64,000 nucleotides of DNA from CADEEL01 sp050246475 (GTDB lineage: Bacteria; Pseudomonadota; Alphaproteobacteria; Caulobacterales; Aquidulcibacteraceae). Positions 19,026 through 27,454 of this stretch are shown here, piece by piece. The stretch spans positions 186,001 to 250,000 of the forward strand of contig JBFWVZ010000001.1 in assembly GCA_050246475.1 (NCBI GenBank). Reading direction: 5' to 3'. Under the pieces are notes generated by a model. That model did no database searches. It had not been told where the DNA came from and worked only from the letters and a program-made list of their open reading frames with translations. The position numbers were made by a program, and so were the translations under genes. Numbering within the stretch: the stretch's first letter is position 1; every line of letters starts with the position of its first letter.

Positions 19026-19055
19026 CGCGGCGCGCCCACTGGGGCCCAAGGACGC

Positions 19056-20711
19056 ATGTCCCAAAAACCGAGCGTGGGAGCGGACAGCGCGGCGCGCGCG
19101 CCTTGGGGCGTGCGGCGTTTGGCGGCCTGGGCCGCCGCGCTTGAGGGTTGGCGCGGCCACCTCGCGACCGCCGGGGCCGGGGCGCTCGCGACGCTTGCGC
19201 ATGCGCCGTTTCACCTCGTTCCGGCGTTCCTGATCGGGATCGCCGTCCTCGTCTGGCGGCTCGACGGCGCCGCGACGCGCCCGGCCAAGCGACGCGCCGC
19301 ATTCGCGGCGGGATGGTGGTTTGGCGCGGGCCATCTGGTGAGCGGGCTCTATTGGGTGAGTTCGGCGTTTCTCGTCGATTCCAGCACCTACGGGCCGCTC
19401 TGGGGCGTTCCGGCGGCGCTGGCCTTGGGCGGGGGGCTCGCGCTCTTCTGGGGCGGCGCGTGCGTCCTGGCGATCGGCTTCTGGACGCCTGACTGGCGGC
19501 GCGCCGCGACGCTGGCGCTGGCGCTGGCGCTCAGCGAGTATTTGCGCGGGCATCTGTTCGGCGGATTGCCGTGGAATCTGCCCGGCTACATCTGGCCCGC
19601 CGGCGGAGCGGTTTCGCAACTCGCGTCGGTGGCCGGCATCTACGGGCTTACCGCGCTAACGCTCCTGCTCGCGGCGCTGCCGGCGACCATCGCAGATGCC
19701 GGCGCCAATCTGGGGCGACGCCTACTCCCGGCGCTGTCGGGCGCGCTCGCCTTAGGGCTGGTTTGGGGCTTTGGCGCGCAGCGTCTCGCGGCGGCGCCGG
19801 ACGAAGTGGGTGACAACCCGATCGTGCGGGTGGCCGATGCGGGCGTCTCGCAGCGCGACAAATGGCAGCGCCGGCCCGATCAGGAATGGCGGATGTTGGC
19901 GCGCTACGAGGCCGTGTCGGGCGCGGCGGACGAGAGCGACGCACAGATACTCATCTGGCCTGAAGGCGCGATTCCGACCGTGAACGCGTTCCTGCTTGAG
20001 AACGACGAGATGCTCGCCGCGCTCGGCGCCTTCCTCGGCGACCGCGCGCTCGTGCTCGGCTTTTCGCGTCGCGCGCAGGACGGCGCCGGCGCCGTGCACT
20101 ATTTCAACTCGGCGGGAATCATCGACGGCGTTTCAGGGCGCACGCGGCTCGGGCAAATCTACGACAAGAACAGATTGGTGCCCTTCGGCGAGTTCATTCC
20201 GCTGTGGGGGCTATTCAGCAATCTCAATATTGCGCCGCTGCAGCAGATCGGCGCTGGATTCTCGCCAGGGGGGCCGCCTGTTCGGCTTATCATGCCGGAA
20301 GGCCCGCCGGCGGTCATTCTCATCTGTTACGAGGCAATCTTTCCTGGCCTCACGCCGCGCGGCGGCGATCGCCCAGGATGGATCATCAATGTGACGAACG
20401 ACGCCTGGTTCGGCGCGGGCACAGGGCCTTGGCAGCACTACAATCAAGCGCGCTACCGCGCGATCGAGGAAGGGCTGCCGCTGGCGCGCGCGGCGTCAGG
20501 AGGCGTTTCCGCGATCGTGGACGCCTATGGGCGGCGCGTGGCCGAGACCGGGCTCGACGGGGGCGCGGCGGAGGCGCAATTGCCTCCGGCCATTTCCGCG
20601 CCACTTTATGCGCAGCTAGGGTATCTCCTGACGCCGCTTGTGTTTTTTGGGATTCTCGCGTTGAGGCTTTGGCCCTCGCGGGGAGTGAGGGTGAGAAACG
20701 ACGATGAATGA
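19056..20711 (+). CDS. lnt: Apolipoprotein N-acyltransferase Lnt
   Basis: Inner-membrane enzyme that adds the third acyl chain to the N-terminal Cys of lipoproteins. The 551-residue product has hydrophobic segments over the first 240 residues, a periplasmic nitrilase-like domain, and a closing membrane helix. The catalytic triad is visible as Glu303 (WPEGAIP), Lys371 (YDKNRLVPFGEF) and Cys424 (ICYEAIFPG). The preserved VTNDAWFG and LPLARAASGG stretches support activity. The last eight bases overlap the following XRE gene. Confidence 0.95.
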   Translation: MSQKPSVGADSAARAPWGVRRLAAWAAALEGWRGHLATAGAGALATLAHAPFHLVPAFLIGIAVLVWRLDGAATRPAKRRAAFAAGWWFGAGHLVSGLYWVSSAFLVDSSTYGPLWGVPAALALGGGLALFWGGACVLAIGFWTPDWRRAATLALALALSEYLRGHLFGGLPWNLPGYIWPAGGAVSQLASVAGIYGLTALTLLLAALPATIADAGANLGRRLLPALSGALALGLVWGFGAQRLAAAPDEVGDNPIVRVADAGVSQRDKWQRRPDQEWRMLARYEAVSGAADESDAQILIWPEGAIPTVNAFLLENDEMLAALGAFLGDRALVLGFSRRAQDGAGAVHYFNSAGIIDGVSGRTRLGQIYDKNRLVPFGEFIPLWGLFSNLNIAPLQQIGAGFSPGGPPVRLIMPEGPPAVILICYEAIFPGLTPRGGDRPGWIINVTNDAWFGAGTGPWQHYNQARYRAIEEGLPLARAASGGVSAIVDAYGRRVAETGLDGGAAEAQLPPAISAPLYAQLGYLLTPLVFFGILALRLWPSRGVRVRNDDE

Positions 20712-21144
20712 TGAACGCACCGCCAACGCCGTCGATAAACGGATCGGCCAAAAGGTCCGCACGCGCCGGCTTGAGGTGAGCATGAGTCAGGAGCGTCTCG
20801 CCGAACTCTTGGGCGTCACATTCCAGCAAGTGCAGAAATACGAGAAGGGCGTGAACCGGATCGCGGCCTCACGGCTCTTCGACATAGCGGGCGCGCTCGA
20901 CGTGCCGGTGGCGCACTTCTTCGACGGTCTTGCTTCTGCGCGCGCTGGGGTCGCCGAAGGCAAGGCGGATTCCTTCCTTTACGACACGCTCTCGACACCC
21001 GAAGGGCTGCAGCTCGTCTCCATGTTTGCGTCGATCAAGAACCCACGCATCCGGCGGCGCGTCTTGGATCTCGTGCGGGCGCTCACCGAGGAAGAGGCGG
21101 AAGCCGAGGCGCAGCAATCGAGCGCCAAGAAGAATCGCGCCTAA
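20704..21144 (+). CDS. XRE-family helix-turn-helix regulator
   Basis: A 146-residue transcriptional regulator with an N-terminal HTH_XRE domain at about residues 12-70 (RRLEVSMSQERLAELLGVT, then FQQVQKYEKGVNRI). The second half (about residues 80-146) is helical, with EGLQLVSMFASIKNPRIRRRVL. The C-terminus is Glu/Lys/Ala-rich. It overlaps lnt by eight bases. In many alphaproteobacteria this gene precedes metK and trmB; here it is followed by mdh instead. Its targets are unknown. Confidence 0.9.
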   Translation: MNDERTANAVDKRIGQKVRTRRLEVSMSQERLAELLGVTFQQVQKYEKGVNRIAASRLFDIAGALDVPVAHFFDGLASARAGVAEGKADSFLYDTLSTPEGLQLVSMFASIKNPRIRRRVLDLVRALTEEEAEAEAQQSSAKKNRA

Positions 21145-21221
21145 CCACACTGCGCGGCCGGTCTTTGGCTGCGTTGCGCTTCCCAGGACGCAGGGCTAGA
21201 CCACGCGCCTTCATTTTGTGA

Positions 21222-21238
21222 GCGCGCTGTCAGCGCGC
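21222..21238. promoter_or_regulatory. Perfect 8-bp dyad upstream of mdh
   Basis: GCGCGCTG and its exact inverse repeat CAGCGCGC are separated by a single T and end 19 bases before the mdh ATG. A one-base loop is too tight for an RNA hairpin without opening the stem, and there is no T run after it, so an operator-like dyad is the better reading. A repressor or activator site in the mdh leader is inference. Confidence 0.35.
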
Positions 21239-21257
21239 ACGTTTCCGGAGCGCTTCA

Positions 21258-22220
21258 ATGGCCCGCAACAAGATCGCCCTCATCGGCGCCGGCATGATCG
21301 GCGGCACGCTCGCGCACGTCGCGGCGCGCGAGGAATTGGGCGACGTCATCCTCTTCGACATTGTGGACGGCGTGCCGCAGGGCAAAGCGCTCGACATCGC
21401 GGAAGCCTCGCCGGTGTTTGGGAAGGACAGCGCCTTGAAGGGCGCTTCCGACTATGCCGCGATCAAGGGCGCGGACGTTTGCATCGTGACGGCGGGCGTG
21501 CCGCGCAAACCAGGCATGAGCCGGGACGATCTCATCGGCATCAATCTCAAGGTGATGAAGGCGGTGGGCGAAGGGATCGCGACGCACGCGCCCAACGCGT
21601 TCGTGATCGTCGTCACCAATCCGCTCGACGCGATGGTGTGGGCGCTTCGCCAATTTTCGAAGCTGCCGCACGCGAAGGTCGTTGGGATGGCGGGCGTGCT
21701 CGACAGCGCGCGCTTCCGCTACTTCCTCGCGGAAGAGTTCGGCGTCTCCGTCGAAGACGTCACGGCGTTCGTGCTCGGCGGGCATGGGGACACGATGGTT
21801 CCGCTCACGCGCTACTCGACGGTGGCGGGGATTCCGCTGCCGGACCTCGTCAAGATGGGATGGACGAGCCAGGAGAAACTGGACTCGATCGTGCAGCGCA
21901 CGCGCGACGGCGGCGCCGAGATCGTCAATCTGCTGAAAACGGGCTCCGCGTTCTATGCGCCCGCGGAAAGCGCGATCGCGATGGCGAAAAGCTATCTCAA
22001 GGACAAGAAGCGCCTGCTGCCGTGCGCGGCGCATCTCTCGGGGCAATATGGGCTCAACGACATCTATGTCGGCGTGCCGTGCGTCATCGGCGCGGGGGGC
22101 GTCGAGAAGGTGGTGGAGATCGAGCTGCTCGGCGAAGAGCGCGCGATGTTCGACAACAGCGTCAACGCCGTGAAGGGCCTCGTGGAGGCCTGCAAGACCA
22201 TCGACGCGAGCGTGGGGTGA
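21258..22220 (+). CDS. mdh: Malate dehydrogenase (LDH-like MDH)
   Basis: NAD-dependent oxidation of malate to oxaloacetate in the TCA cycle. The 320-residue product has the Rossmann motif IGAGMIGGTLA, the mobile-loop substrate arginine segment GVPRKPGMSRDDL, and the catalytic His in LGGHGDTMVPL. The sequence is of the lactate-dehydrogenase-like class usual in Alphaproteobacteria. A Shine-Dalgarno (CCGGAG) lies just upstream of the ATG. The stop overlaps the start of an acetyltransferase gene (GTGA). In many relatives mdh leads the sucCDAB operon; here about 6.5 kb of other genes intervenes before sucC. Confidence 0.97.
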   Translation: MARNKIALIGAGMIGGTLAHVAAREELGDVILFDIVDGVPQGKALDIAEASPVFGKDSALKGASDYAAIKGADVCIVTAGVPRKPGMSRDDLIGINLKVMKAVGEGIATHAPNAFVIVVTNPLDAMVWALRQFSKLPHAKVVGMAGVLDSARFRYFLAEEFGVSVEDVTAFVLGGHGDTMVPLTRYSTVAGIPLPDLVKMGWTSQEKLDSIVQRTRDGGAEIVNLLKTGSAFYAPAESAIAMAKSYLKDKKRLLPCAAHLSGQYGLNDIYVGVPCVIGAGGVEKVVEIELLGEERAMFDNSVNAVKGLVEACKTIDASVG

Positions 22221-22768
22221 GCCTCGGGCCTGCTCTCGAAACAGATCGCCTGATCCTGCGCCCGCCAGTGCAGGATGATTTTCCGCATTTCGCGGCGTTC
22301 GCGGCGGATGAGGCGGTGAACACGCATCTTGGCGGCGTGCAGCCGCCGCATGCGGCGTGGCGCATGATGGCGACGATCGCGGGCTCCTGGGCGCTGATGG
22401 GTTTCGGGATGTTTTCGGTGATCGAGAAAGCGAGCGGGCGCTGGGTCGGGCGGCTGGGGCCGTGGTTTCCAGGCGGGCCTGAGGGCGGCTGGCCGGACAC
22501 GGAAGTCGGCTGGGGGCTCGTCAGCGCCGTGCAAGGCAAAGGCTATGCGACCGAGGGCGCGACTGCGGCGATCGATTGGGCGTTCCAGACGCACAATTGG
22601 AAGCGCGTCGTCCACTGCATCGCCAAAGAGAACACACCCTCGATCGCGGTGGCGAAGCGGCTGGGCTCCTACGTGATGGAAGAGGACGTGAAGCTGCCCG
22701 CGCCGATCGGTGTGCCGATCGATGTATGGGGGCAAACGCGCGCGGAATGGGAAGCGCGGCGGCGCTAG
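22217..22768 (+). CDS. GNAT acetyltransferase (RimJ/RimL type)
   Basis: A 183-residue acetyltransferase starting at the GTG within the mdh stop (GTGA). It opens with the classic LETDRLILRPP of RimJ/RimL-like enzymes. The acetyl-CoA loop region is VQGKGYATEGATAAIDWAF, and the protein closes with ENTPSIAVAKRLGSYV. It is clearly paralogous to the acetyltransferase at 25458-26006. The substrate is unknown; coupling to mdh suggests only co-expression. Its TAG stop shares four bases with the stop of the convergent DUF2461 gene. Confidence 0.88.
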   Translation: MSLGPALETDRLILRPPVQDDFPHFAAFAADEAVNTHLGGVQPPHAAWRMMATIAGSWALMGFGMFSVIEKASGRWVGRLGPWFPGGPEGGWPDTEVGWGLVSAVQGKGYATEGATAAIDWAFQTHNWKRVVHCIAKENTPSIAVAKRLGSYVMEEDVKLPAPIGVPIDVWGQTRAEWEARRR

Positions 22769-23457
22769 TATTTGACGCCGACGGACACACAGAGAAATTG
22801 CATCAAAGGCGCGGCGTCGGCGTAGGCCTTGGCGACGGTTTTCGGGAAGGTAGGCGACGCGGCGGCGGCCTCATCGCTGTCGCAGCCGACGAAGAAGCTC
22901 TTGCGTTTGATATCCTCGATCATGGGGTGTTCGGGATTGAAACCGCGCGGGGCTTTGGTCAGCGCATCGCGGCTGGTGATGCCGCCATAGGTCTTCTTGA
23001 TCGAGGCGGCGTCGCGCGCTTTCTTCCAGTCCGCCGGCTTCTCGGCGATCCGTGTACGGATTTTCGCCAAAGCGGGCGGCTCGGGCATATACATGCCGCC
23101 GCCGAAGAGGACCTGGCCGGGCGCGAGGTGGAGATAGTAGCCCGGCGCGTGGACATCCTTGCCTGCCGCGTGGCGGAAATGCGCGGAGGCATGGGTCTTA
23201 TAGGGCTCCTTGTTCTTGGAGAAGCGCACGTCGCGGTAGATGCGGAACATCGAGCCGCCGTTGGGGCGCGGATCGCAGGTGAAATTGGGGCTCGTCTTGG
23301 CCAGAAGCGGCGCGAGCTCGGCGATGAAGTCCGACATCGGCGCGACGACGAGCGCCTTGTAGCGATCCTTGTTGGCCTCGAACCATTCGCGGTCATTGTG
23401 CTTCTTCAGATCGCGGAAGAATTTGAAGAAGTCCTTGGAGAAGCCTTCGAACGCCAT
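22765..23457 (-). CDS. DUF2461 family protein
   Basis: A 230-residue cytoplasmic protein with the typical DUF2461 opening (FSKDFFKFFRDLKKHNDREWF) when read in two parts, and the conserved core FRIYRDVRFSKNKEPYKTH. A later segment, GGGMYMPEPPALAKIR, also matches. The family is widespread and has no established function. I start it at the ATG giving MAFEGFSK; an upstream in-frame ATG at 23496 would add 13 residues rich in Arg and Ala. It is convergent with the acetyltransferase (stop codons share CTAG) and divergent from the DUF6265 gene across 70 bases. Confidence 0.88.
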   Translation of the reverse strand: MAFEGFSKDFFKFFRDLKKHNDREWFEANKDRYKALVVAPMSDFIAELAPLLAKTSPNFTCDPRPNGGSMFRIYRDVRFSKNKEPYKTHASAHFRHAAGKDVHAPGYYLHLAPGQVLFGGGMYMPEPPALAKIRTRIAEKPADWKKARDAASIKKTYGGITSRDALTKAPRGFNPEHPMIEDIKRKSFFVGCDSDEAAAASPTFPKTVAKAYADAAPLMQFLCVSVGVKY

Positions 23458-23527
23458 CGCCGCCGCCTGTCGAAATCGTGTTGGCGCGCGCGTCATAGCA
23501 GCGAGAGTGAAAAGACGGGAGGCCGCG

Positions 23528-23998
23528 ATGAAATGGCTTGGGGCAATCGGATTTCTGCTGACGCTTGCGTTTGCGCCCGCGACCGCGGCCCAGGCGCGGA
23601 TCGAGGACGCGGCCTGGCTCGCTGGGCGCTGGGTGGGTGAGGGGCTGGGCGGGCAGCTTGAAGAGACCTGGGCGCCGCCTGCTGGCGGCCAGATGGTGGG
23701 GCACTTCCGGCTGACGCGGAACGGGGCGCCCGTCTTCTACGAGATCATGCTGATGGAAGTGACCGAAGGCGGCGTCCAAATGCGGGTGAAGCATTTCAAC
23801 CCGGATTTCACCGGCTGGGAGGAGCGCAACGAGTGGGTCATCTTCGAGCCGGTTTCCGCCTCGGAGACCGAACTCGCGTTCTCCGGGCTCGTGCTGCGGC
23901 GCGAGGGCGAAGATCAGCTGATCATCACCATACGGCTGCGCTATTCGGAAACGGATGTGCGTGACGAAGTGTTGCAGCTCAGGCGCGCGCCGCTCTAA
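23528..23998 (+). CDS. DUF6265-like secreted protein
   Basis: A 156-residue protein with a signal peptide (MKWLGAIGFLLTLAFAPA, cleavage after about residue 22). A compact domain follows, beginning LAGRWVGEGLGG and containing LEETWAPPAGGQMVGHFR. This pattern belongs to the DUF6265/lipocalin-like group that I recognise from many Proteobacteria; function is unknown. GGGAGG is a strong Shine-Dalgarno 5-10 bases before the chosen ATG. The peptidase gene follows after 50 bases on the same strand. Confidence 0.8.
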   Translation: MKWLGAIGFLLTLAFAPATAAQARIEDAAWLAGRWVGEGLGGQLEETWAPPAGGQMVGHFRLTRNGAPVFYEIMLMEVTEGGVQMRVKHFNPDFTGWEERNEWVIFEPVSASETELAFSGLVLRREGEDQLIITIRLRYSETDVRDEVLQLRRAPL

Positions 23999-24048
23999 GC
24001 GCGGTGTTTGGGCTTGCGCGGCGCGCGCGGCTCTTCAAGCATGGCGCG

Positions 24049-25461
24049 ATGCAGAAGCTCTTGAAATCCCTCGCGATGTGCGGGGCCTTGTTCGCGGCGA
24101 ACGCTTCGGCGCAGACGCCCGCGCCGGTTCGGCCGACGCCTATTCCCGAAGCTGTTCAGCGCACGCTCGATCGTTTGCGTGAGCAAGCGCTCGTGGGCGA
24201 CCGCGCTTATGAGATCGTAGAATCGCTGACGACGGAGGTGGGCGCGCGCCCGGCGGGCAGCGAAGCGGAGGCGCGGGCGCGGGATTGGGCCGTCGCGATG
24301 CTGCGCGCGCAGCGCTTCAGCAACGTTCGCGTCGAGCCCTTCACGATTCCACTCTGGGCGCCGGTCCGGGAAGAAGCGCGCGTGGTTTCGCCGTCGCCGC
24401 AAGCCTTGTCGATCGTTGCGCTCGGCGGCTCGCCCTCGACGCCCGAAGGCGGAATCGAGGCCGAGGTGGTGCGCTTTGCAAATCTCGCGATGCTCGAACG
24501 CGCGGCGCCGGCCTCGGTCGCGGGACGGATCGTTTTCATCGACGAAGGCATGGCGCGCACGATGGACGGCTCGGGCTATGGCGCGGCCGTGGCGCGTCGC
24601 AGCGGTTGCGCGCCGCTGGCGCAGGGGATGGGCGCGGCGGCGTGCATCATACGCTCGGTCGGCACGGATTCGCATCGCTTCCCGCACCAAGGCGGCAATG
24701 CGCGCCAGCGCGACGGCGCCAGCCTGCCGAACGCGGCGCTCTCCAATCCGGATGCGGATCAACTCACGCGCCTGCTTTCGCGCGGGCCGGTGCGGATGCA
24801 TCTGCTGCTGGAGACGCGGATGGAGGAGAACGCGCCTTCCGGCAACGTGATCGCCGAAATTCGCGGGCGCGAACGGCCCGGCGAAATCGTACTGATCGGC
24901 GCGCATCTCGATTCATGGACCTACGGCACCGGCGCGATCGACGATGGCGCGGGCGTCGCCATCGTAACGGCGGCGGCGCGGCTTATCCGCGATCTGCCGC
25001 GCCGGCCGCGGCGCACGATCCGCATCGTGCTGTTCGGCGCGGAGGAGACGGGCGTGCTCGGCGGGGCCGAATATGCGCGCGCGCATGCGGAGGAGCTTCC
25101 GCGCCACGTGCTGGCGTGGGAATCGGATTTTGGCGCCGGGCGGATCTGGCGTTTCCGTTCGCGGTTCGGCGCGGGCGCGGCGGGCCACTCGCAGGCGATC
25201 TTCCGCGCTCTCGCGCCGCTTGGTGTTAGCGTGACGGATTCCACGCTCGCCTCGGGCGGGCCGGACATGGGTGCGGTGCGCACCGCCGGCGTGCCGGTGA
25301 TGGACCTTGGGCAGAATGGGCTCGATTATTTCGATCTCCACCACACGGCGGACGATACGCTCGACAAGATCGAACCCGCCGCGCTCCGGCAAAACGTGGC
25401 GGCGTGGGCGATCGCGCTTTATCTTGCCGCGGAGATGAATTGGGACTTCCGGGCGGAATGA
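24049..25461 (+). CDS. Secreted M28-family zinc peptidase
   Basis: A 470-residue secreted metallopeptidase similar to plasma glutamate carboxypeptidase/aminopeptidases. A signal peptide ends near ANASA/QTPAP. A protease-associated insert spans the middle third, followed by the M28 catalytic domain. The zinc and catalytic residues are visible in GAHLDSW, AIDDGAG, FGAEETG, WESDFGAG and DLHHTADD. I use the ATG at 24049; an upstream GTG at 24004 would add an Arg-rich stretch before the signal peptide. Its TGA overlaps the next gene's ATG (ATGA), so the peptidase and the acetyltransferase are translationally coupled. Confidence 0.92.
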   Translation: MQKLLKSLAMCGALFAANASAQTPAPVRPTPIPEAVQRTLDRLREQALVGDRAYEIVESLTTEVGARPAGSEAEARARDWAVAMLRAQRFSNVRVEPFTIPLWAPVREEARVVSPSPQALSIVALGGSPSTPEGGIEAEVVRFANLAMLERAAPASVAGRIVFIDEGMARTMDGSGYGAAVARRSGCAPLAQGMGAAACIIRSVGTDSHRFPHQGGNARQRDGASLPNAALSNPDADQLTRLLSRGPVRMHLLLETRMEENAPSGNVIAEIRGRERPGEIVLIGAHLDSWTYGTGAIDDGAGVAIVTAAARLIRDLPRRPRRTIRIVLFGAEETGVLGGAEYARAHAEELPRHVLAWESDFGAGRIWRFRSRFGAGAAGHSQAIFRALAPLGVSVTDSTLASGGPDMGAVRTAGVPVMDLGQNGLDYFDLHHTADDTLDKIEPAALRQNVAAWAIALYLAAEMNWDFRAE

Positions 25462-26006
25462 TCCAAGCGCCAGTGCTTGAAACGGAGCGGCTCGTTCTGC
25501 GCGGCTGGCGCGGCGAGGATTTCGATCCGTTCGCGGCAATGATGGCGGAGCCCGAGGTCGCGCTCTTCTTGACCGCCGATCAACGGCCAATGGACCGCGT
25601 GTCCGCGTGGCGGGCGATGGCGGTGTTCGCCGGGCATTGGATTTTGCGCGGCGCGGGGATGTTCGTCGTCGAAGAGAAGGCGAGCGGCGATTTCGTCGGA
25701 CGGGTCGGGCCTTGGCAGCCGGAAGGCTGGCCGGGGTTTGAGCTCGGGTGGGGGCTGGCGAGGCGCTTCTGGGGGAAGGGCTATGCGTCGGAGGCGGCGC
25801 GCGCGGCGGGCGATTGGGCGTTCGCCAACTTCGATCTCGACGCCGTCATCAGCCTCATCCACATCGACAACCACGCCTCGCAGCGCGTGGCGCAGCGGCT
25901 TGGCGAGACGCCGGGGCCGAAGACGCTACACGCCGGCATGCCGCACGTGATCTGGAGCGTCTCGCGCGAGACTTGGCGCGCACTCAGAACCAGCCGGCTT
26001 CCTTAA
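25458..26006 (+). CDS. GNAT acetyltransferase (RimJ/RimL type), paralogue of 22217-22768
   Basis: A 182-residue acetyltransferase beginning MIQAPVLETERLVLRGW, with acetyl-CoA loop FWGKGYASEAARAAGDWAF and HIDNHASQRVAQRLGE near the end. It shares the same layout as the enzyme coupled to mdh 3 kb upstream, including EKASG-x2-VGR-x-GPW, so the two are paralogues. Its start overlaps the M28 peptidase stop. The 3' end overlaps the convergent LytTR gene by 23 bases. The substrate is unknown. Confidence 0.88.
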   Translation: MIQAPVLETERLVLRGWRGEDFDPFAAMMAEPEVALFLTADQRPMDRVSAWRAMAVFAGHWILRGAGMFVVEEKASGDFVGRVGPWQPEGWPGFELGWGLARRFWGKGYASEAARAAGDWAFANFDLDAVISLIHIDNHASQRVAQRLGETPGPKTLHAGMPHVIWSVSRETWRALRTSRLP

Positions 26007-26838
26007 GCGCGCGGATATTCGGGCGGCTCACCGGCGCGCGCACGCCGCCCCTCAACAGGAGCGTCACCTTCGCGCCGTCGCGCTCGACGGTTTCGACAGC
26101 GTCCTTCGCGACCCACCAGGAGCGGTGAGTCTGTGCGCCTTCGACGCCTTCGAGTTCTCCGATGGCGTCAGCGAGGCGTACGAGAATGAGGTCCGATCCG
26201 GTGGACGTGTGGAGCCGGAGATAGTGATCCTCCGCTTCGAGCGCATAGAGTGTTGCGCCTTTCAATTTCGCGGGCATTCGTTCGAGGAAGCGGATCGGCT
26301 GGGGCGGCGCGCCCGGCGCGCGCGCATGCGTCTGCACGCCGGGATGGTTGGCCATGACCATGATCGCGGTCATCGCAATGGACATGACCAGCACCGTGCC
26401 GAAGAAGGCGGGCCAAGCCGCCGGGGGAATGTTCATGCGCCAAAAGAGGCTGGTGTAAGTGAAGATGAAGCCCACGCTCAAAACCGCGACCGCGAGCGAA
26501 ACGAGGGCGCCCAACAGCCAGGCGTTGCCGCGTGCGCGAGGCGACAAGCGCATGACAATCCCCGCGATCGCGCCGCCGAAAAGCGCGCCGATGAGCATCA
26601 GCGGCACCCAATAGAGCAGGCGGCGCCAGAGCGGCGCCTCGCCCATGCCAAGCGCGCCGACAATTGCCAGGAAGACGCCGGCCGCCGCCGCAATTGCGAG
26701 ATTGCGGACCAGGTCGCGCCAGAATCCTTCGCCCATTCGCGCTTCGTGAACGGCGGGCGGGGGCGGTTCACGCAGAGGATCGGGGCTTTCACGCATTGGC
26801 GGGTGCGGCGGCTCCATCGCGGGGCAAGGGTCCGGCAT
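25984..26838 (-). CDS. Membrane-bound LytTR-domain transcriptional regulator
   Basis: A 284-residue regulator with a Pro-rich cytoplasmic start, four hydrophobic segments (about residues 46-64, 73-95, 107-129 and 142-163), and a C-terminal LytTR DNA-binding domain (about 181-280) ending RPNIRALKEAGWF. LytTR proteins bind direct repeats by a beta-rich domain. Fusion to a membrane sensor instead of a receiver domain implies it acts from the membrane without a separate kinase. It is divergent from a DUF2306 membrane protein with only 29 bases between start codons, so it may control that gene and itself. Several upstream in-frame ATGs make the exact start uncertain. Confidence 0.88.
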   Translation of the reverse strand: MPDPCPAMEPPHPPMRESPDPLREPPPPAVHEARMGEGFWRDLVRNLAIAAAAGVFLAIVGALGMGEAPLWRRLLYWVPLMLIGALFGGAIAGIVMRLSPRARGNAWLLGALVSLAVAVLSVGFIFTYTSLFWRMNIPPAAWPAFFGTVLVMSIAMTAIMVMANHPGVQTHARAPGAPPQPIRFLERMPAKLKGATLYALEAEDHYLRLHTSTGSDLILVRLADAIGELEGVEGAQTHRSWWVAKDAVETVERDGAKVTLLLRGGVRAPVSRPNIRALKEAGWF

Positions 26839-26867
26839 CGTTAGCCGTTTAGGGAGCCTCGCGCCAA

Positions 26868-27395
26868 ATGCCCGCCTTCACCAGAAGCCGCGTTTTTCTC
26901 ATCCTGGCTGCATCGTTGCTGACCCTCGGCATCGTCTGGGTCTCGCTGGCGCACCTCGGCGGGCCGACCGCGCGCTCATTCGCCGAGGCAGATTTCCACG
27001 CGCCCAATTTCGGGCTGCTGCTGTCGCAACCGCTCGCGGTGCAGCTGCACGTCTATTCCGCGCTCGCCGCACTGGCGATCGGGACGTTTGTGCTGCTGCG
27101 CCCCAAGGGCACGGCGTCGCACAAGTTCGTCGGCTGGGCGTGGGTGATCGCGATGGCGATCACGGCGATCTCCAGCCTCTTCATCATGGAGATCAATGAC
27201 GGCATGTTCTCGTTCATCCACCTCTTCTCGGGCTGGACGCTCGTGGCGCTGCCGATGGGCATTTACGCGATCCGGCGCCGGCACTTGCGCGGGCATCGCG
27301 GCGCGATGGCGGGCACGTTCTTCGGCGGGCTCATCGTGGCGGGCGCGTTCACGTTCATTCCCGGCCGGTTGATGTGGGCAATCTTTTTCGGCTGA
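26868..27395 (+). CDS. DUF2306 membrane protein
   Basis: A 175-residue integral membrane protein with four to five hydrophobic helices. It shows the DUF2306-like pattern of QLHVYSALAALAIG, a HKFVGWAWV segment and FIHLFSGWTLVALP. The conserved histidines inside membrane segments could bind haem or metal, but this is speculation. AGGGAG lies 11 bases before the ATG. It is divergent from the membrane LytTR regulator, suggesting shared control. Confidence 0.85.
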   Translation: MPAFTRSRVFLILAASLLTLGIVWVSLAHLGGPTARSFAEADFHAPNFGLLLSQPLAVQLHVYSALAALAIGTFVLLRPKGTASHKFVGWAWVIAMAITAISSLFIMEINDGMFSFIHLFSGWTLVALPMGIYAIRRRHLRGHRGAMAGTFFGGLIVAGAFTFIPGRLMWAIFFG

Positions 27396-27454
27396 GGCGC
27401 CCTGCATAATCGCGCCTCGCGCGCCGCCGCGGCGCGGCCTAGAAGCGGCGCGGG

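Noticed and set aside
21222..21238. Dyad before mdh as terminator of the XRE gene
   Set aside because: The loop would be one base and there is no T run after it.
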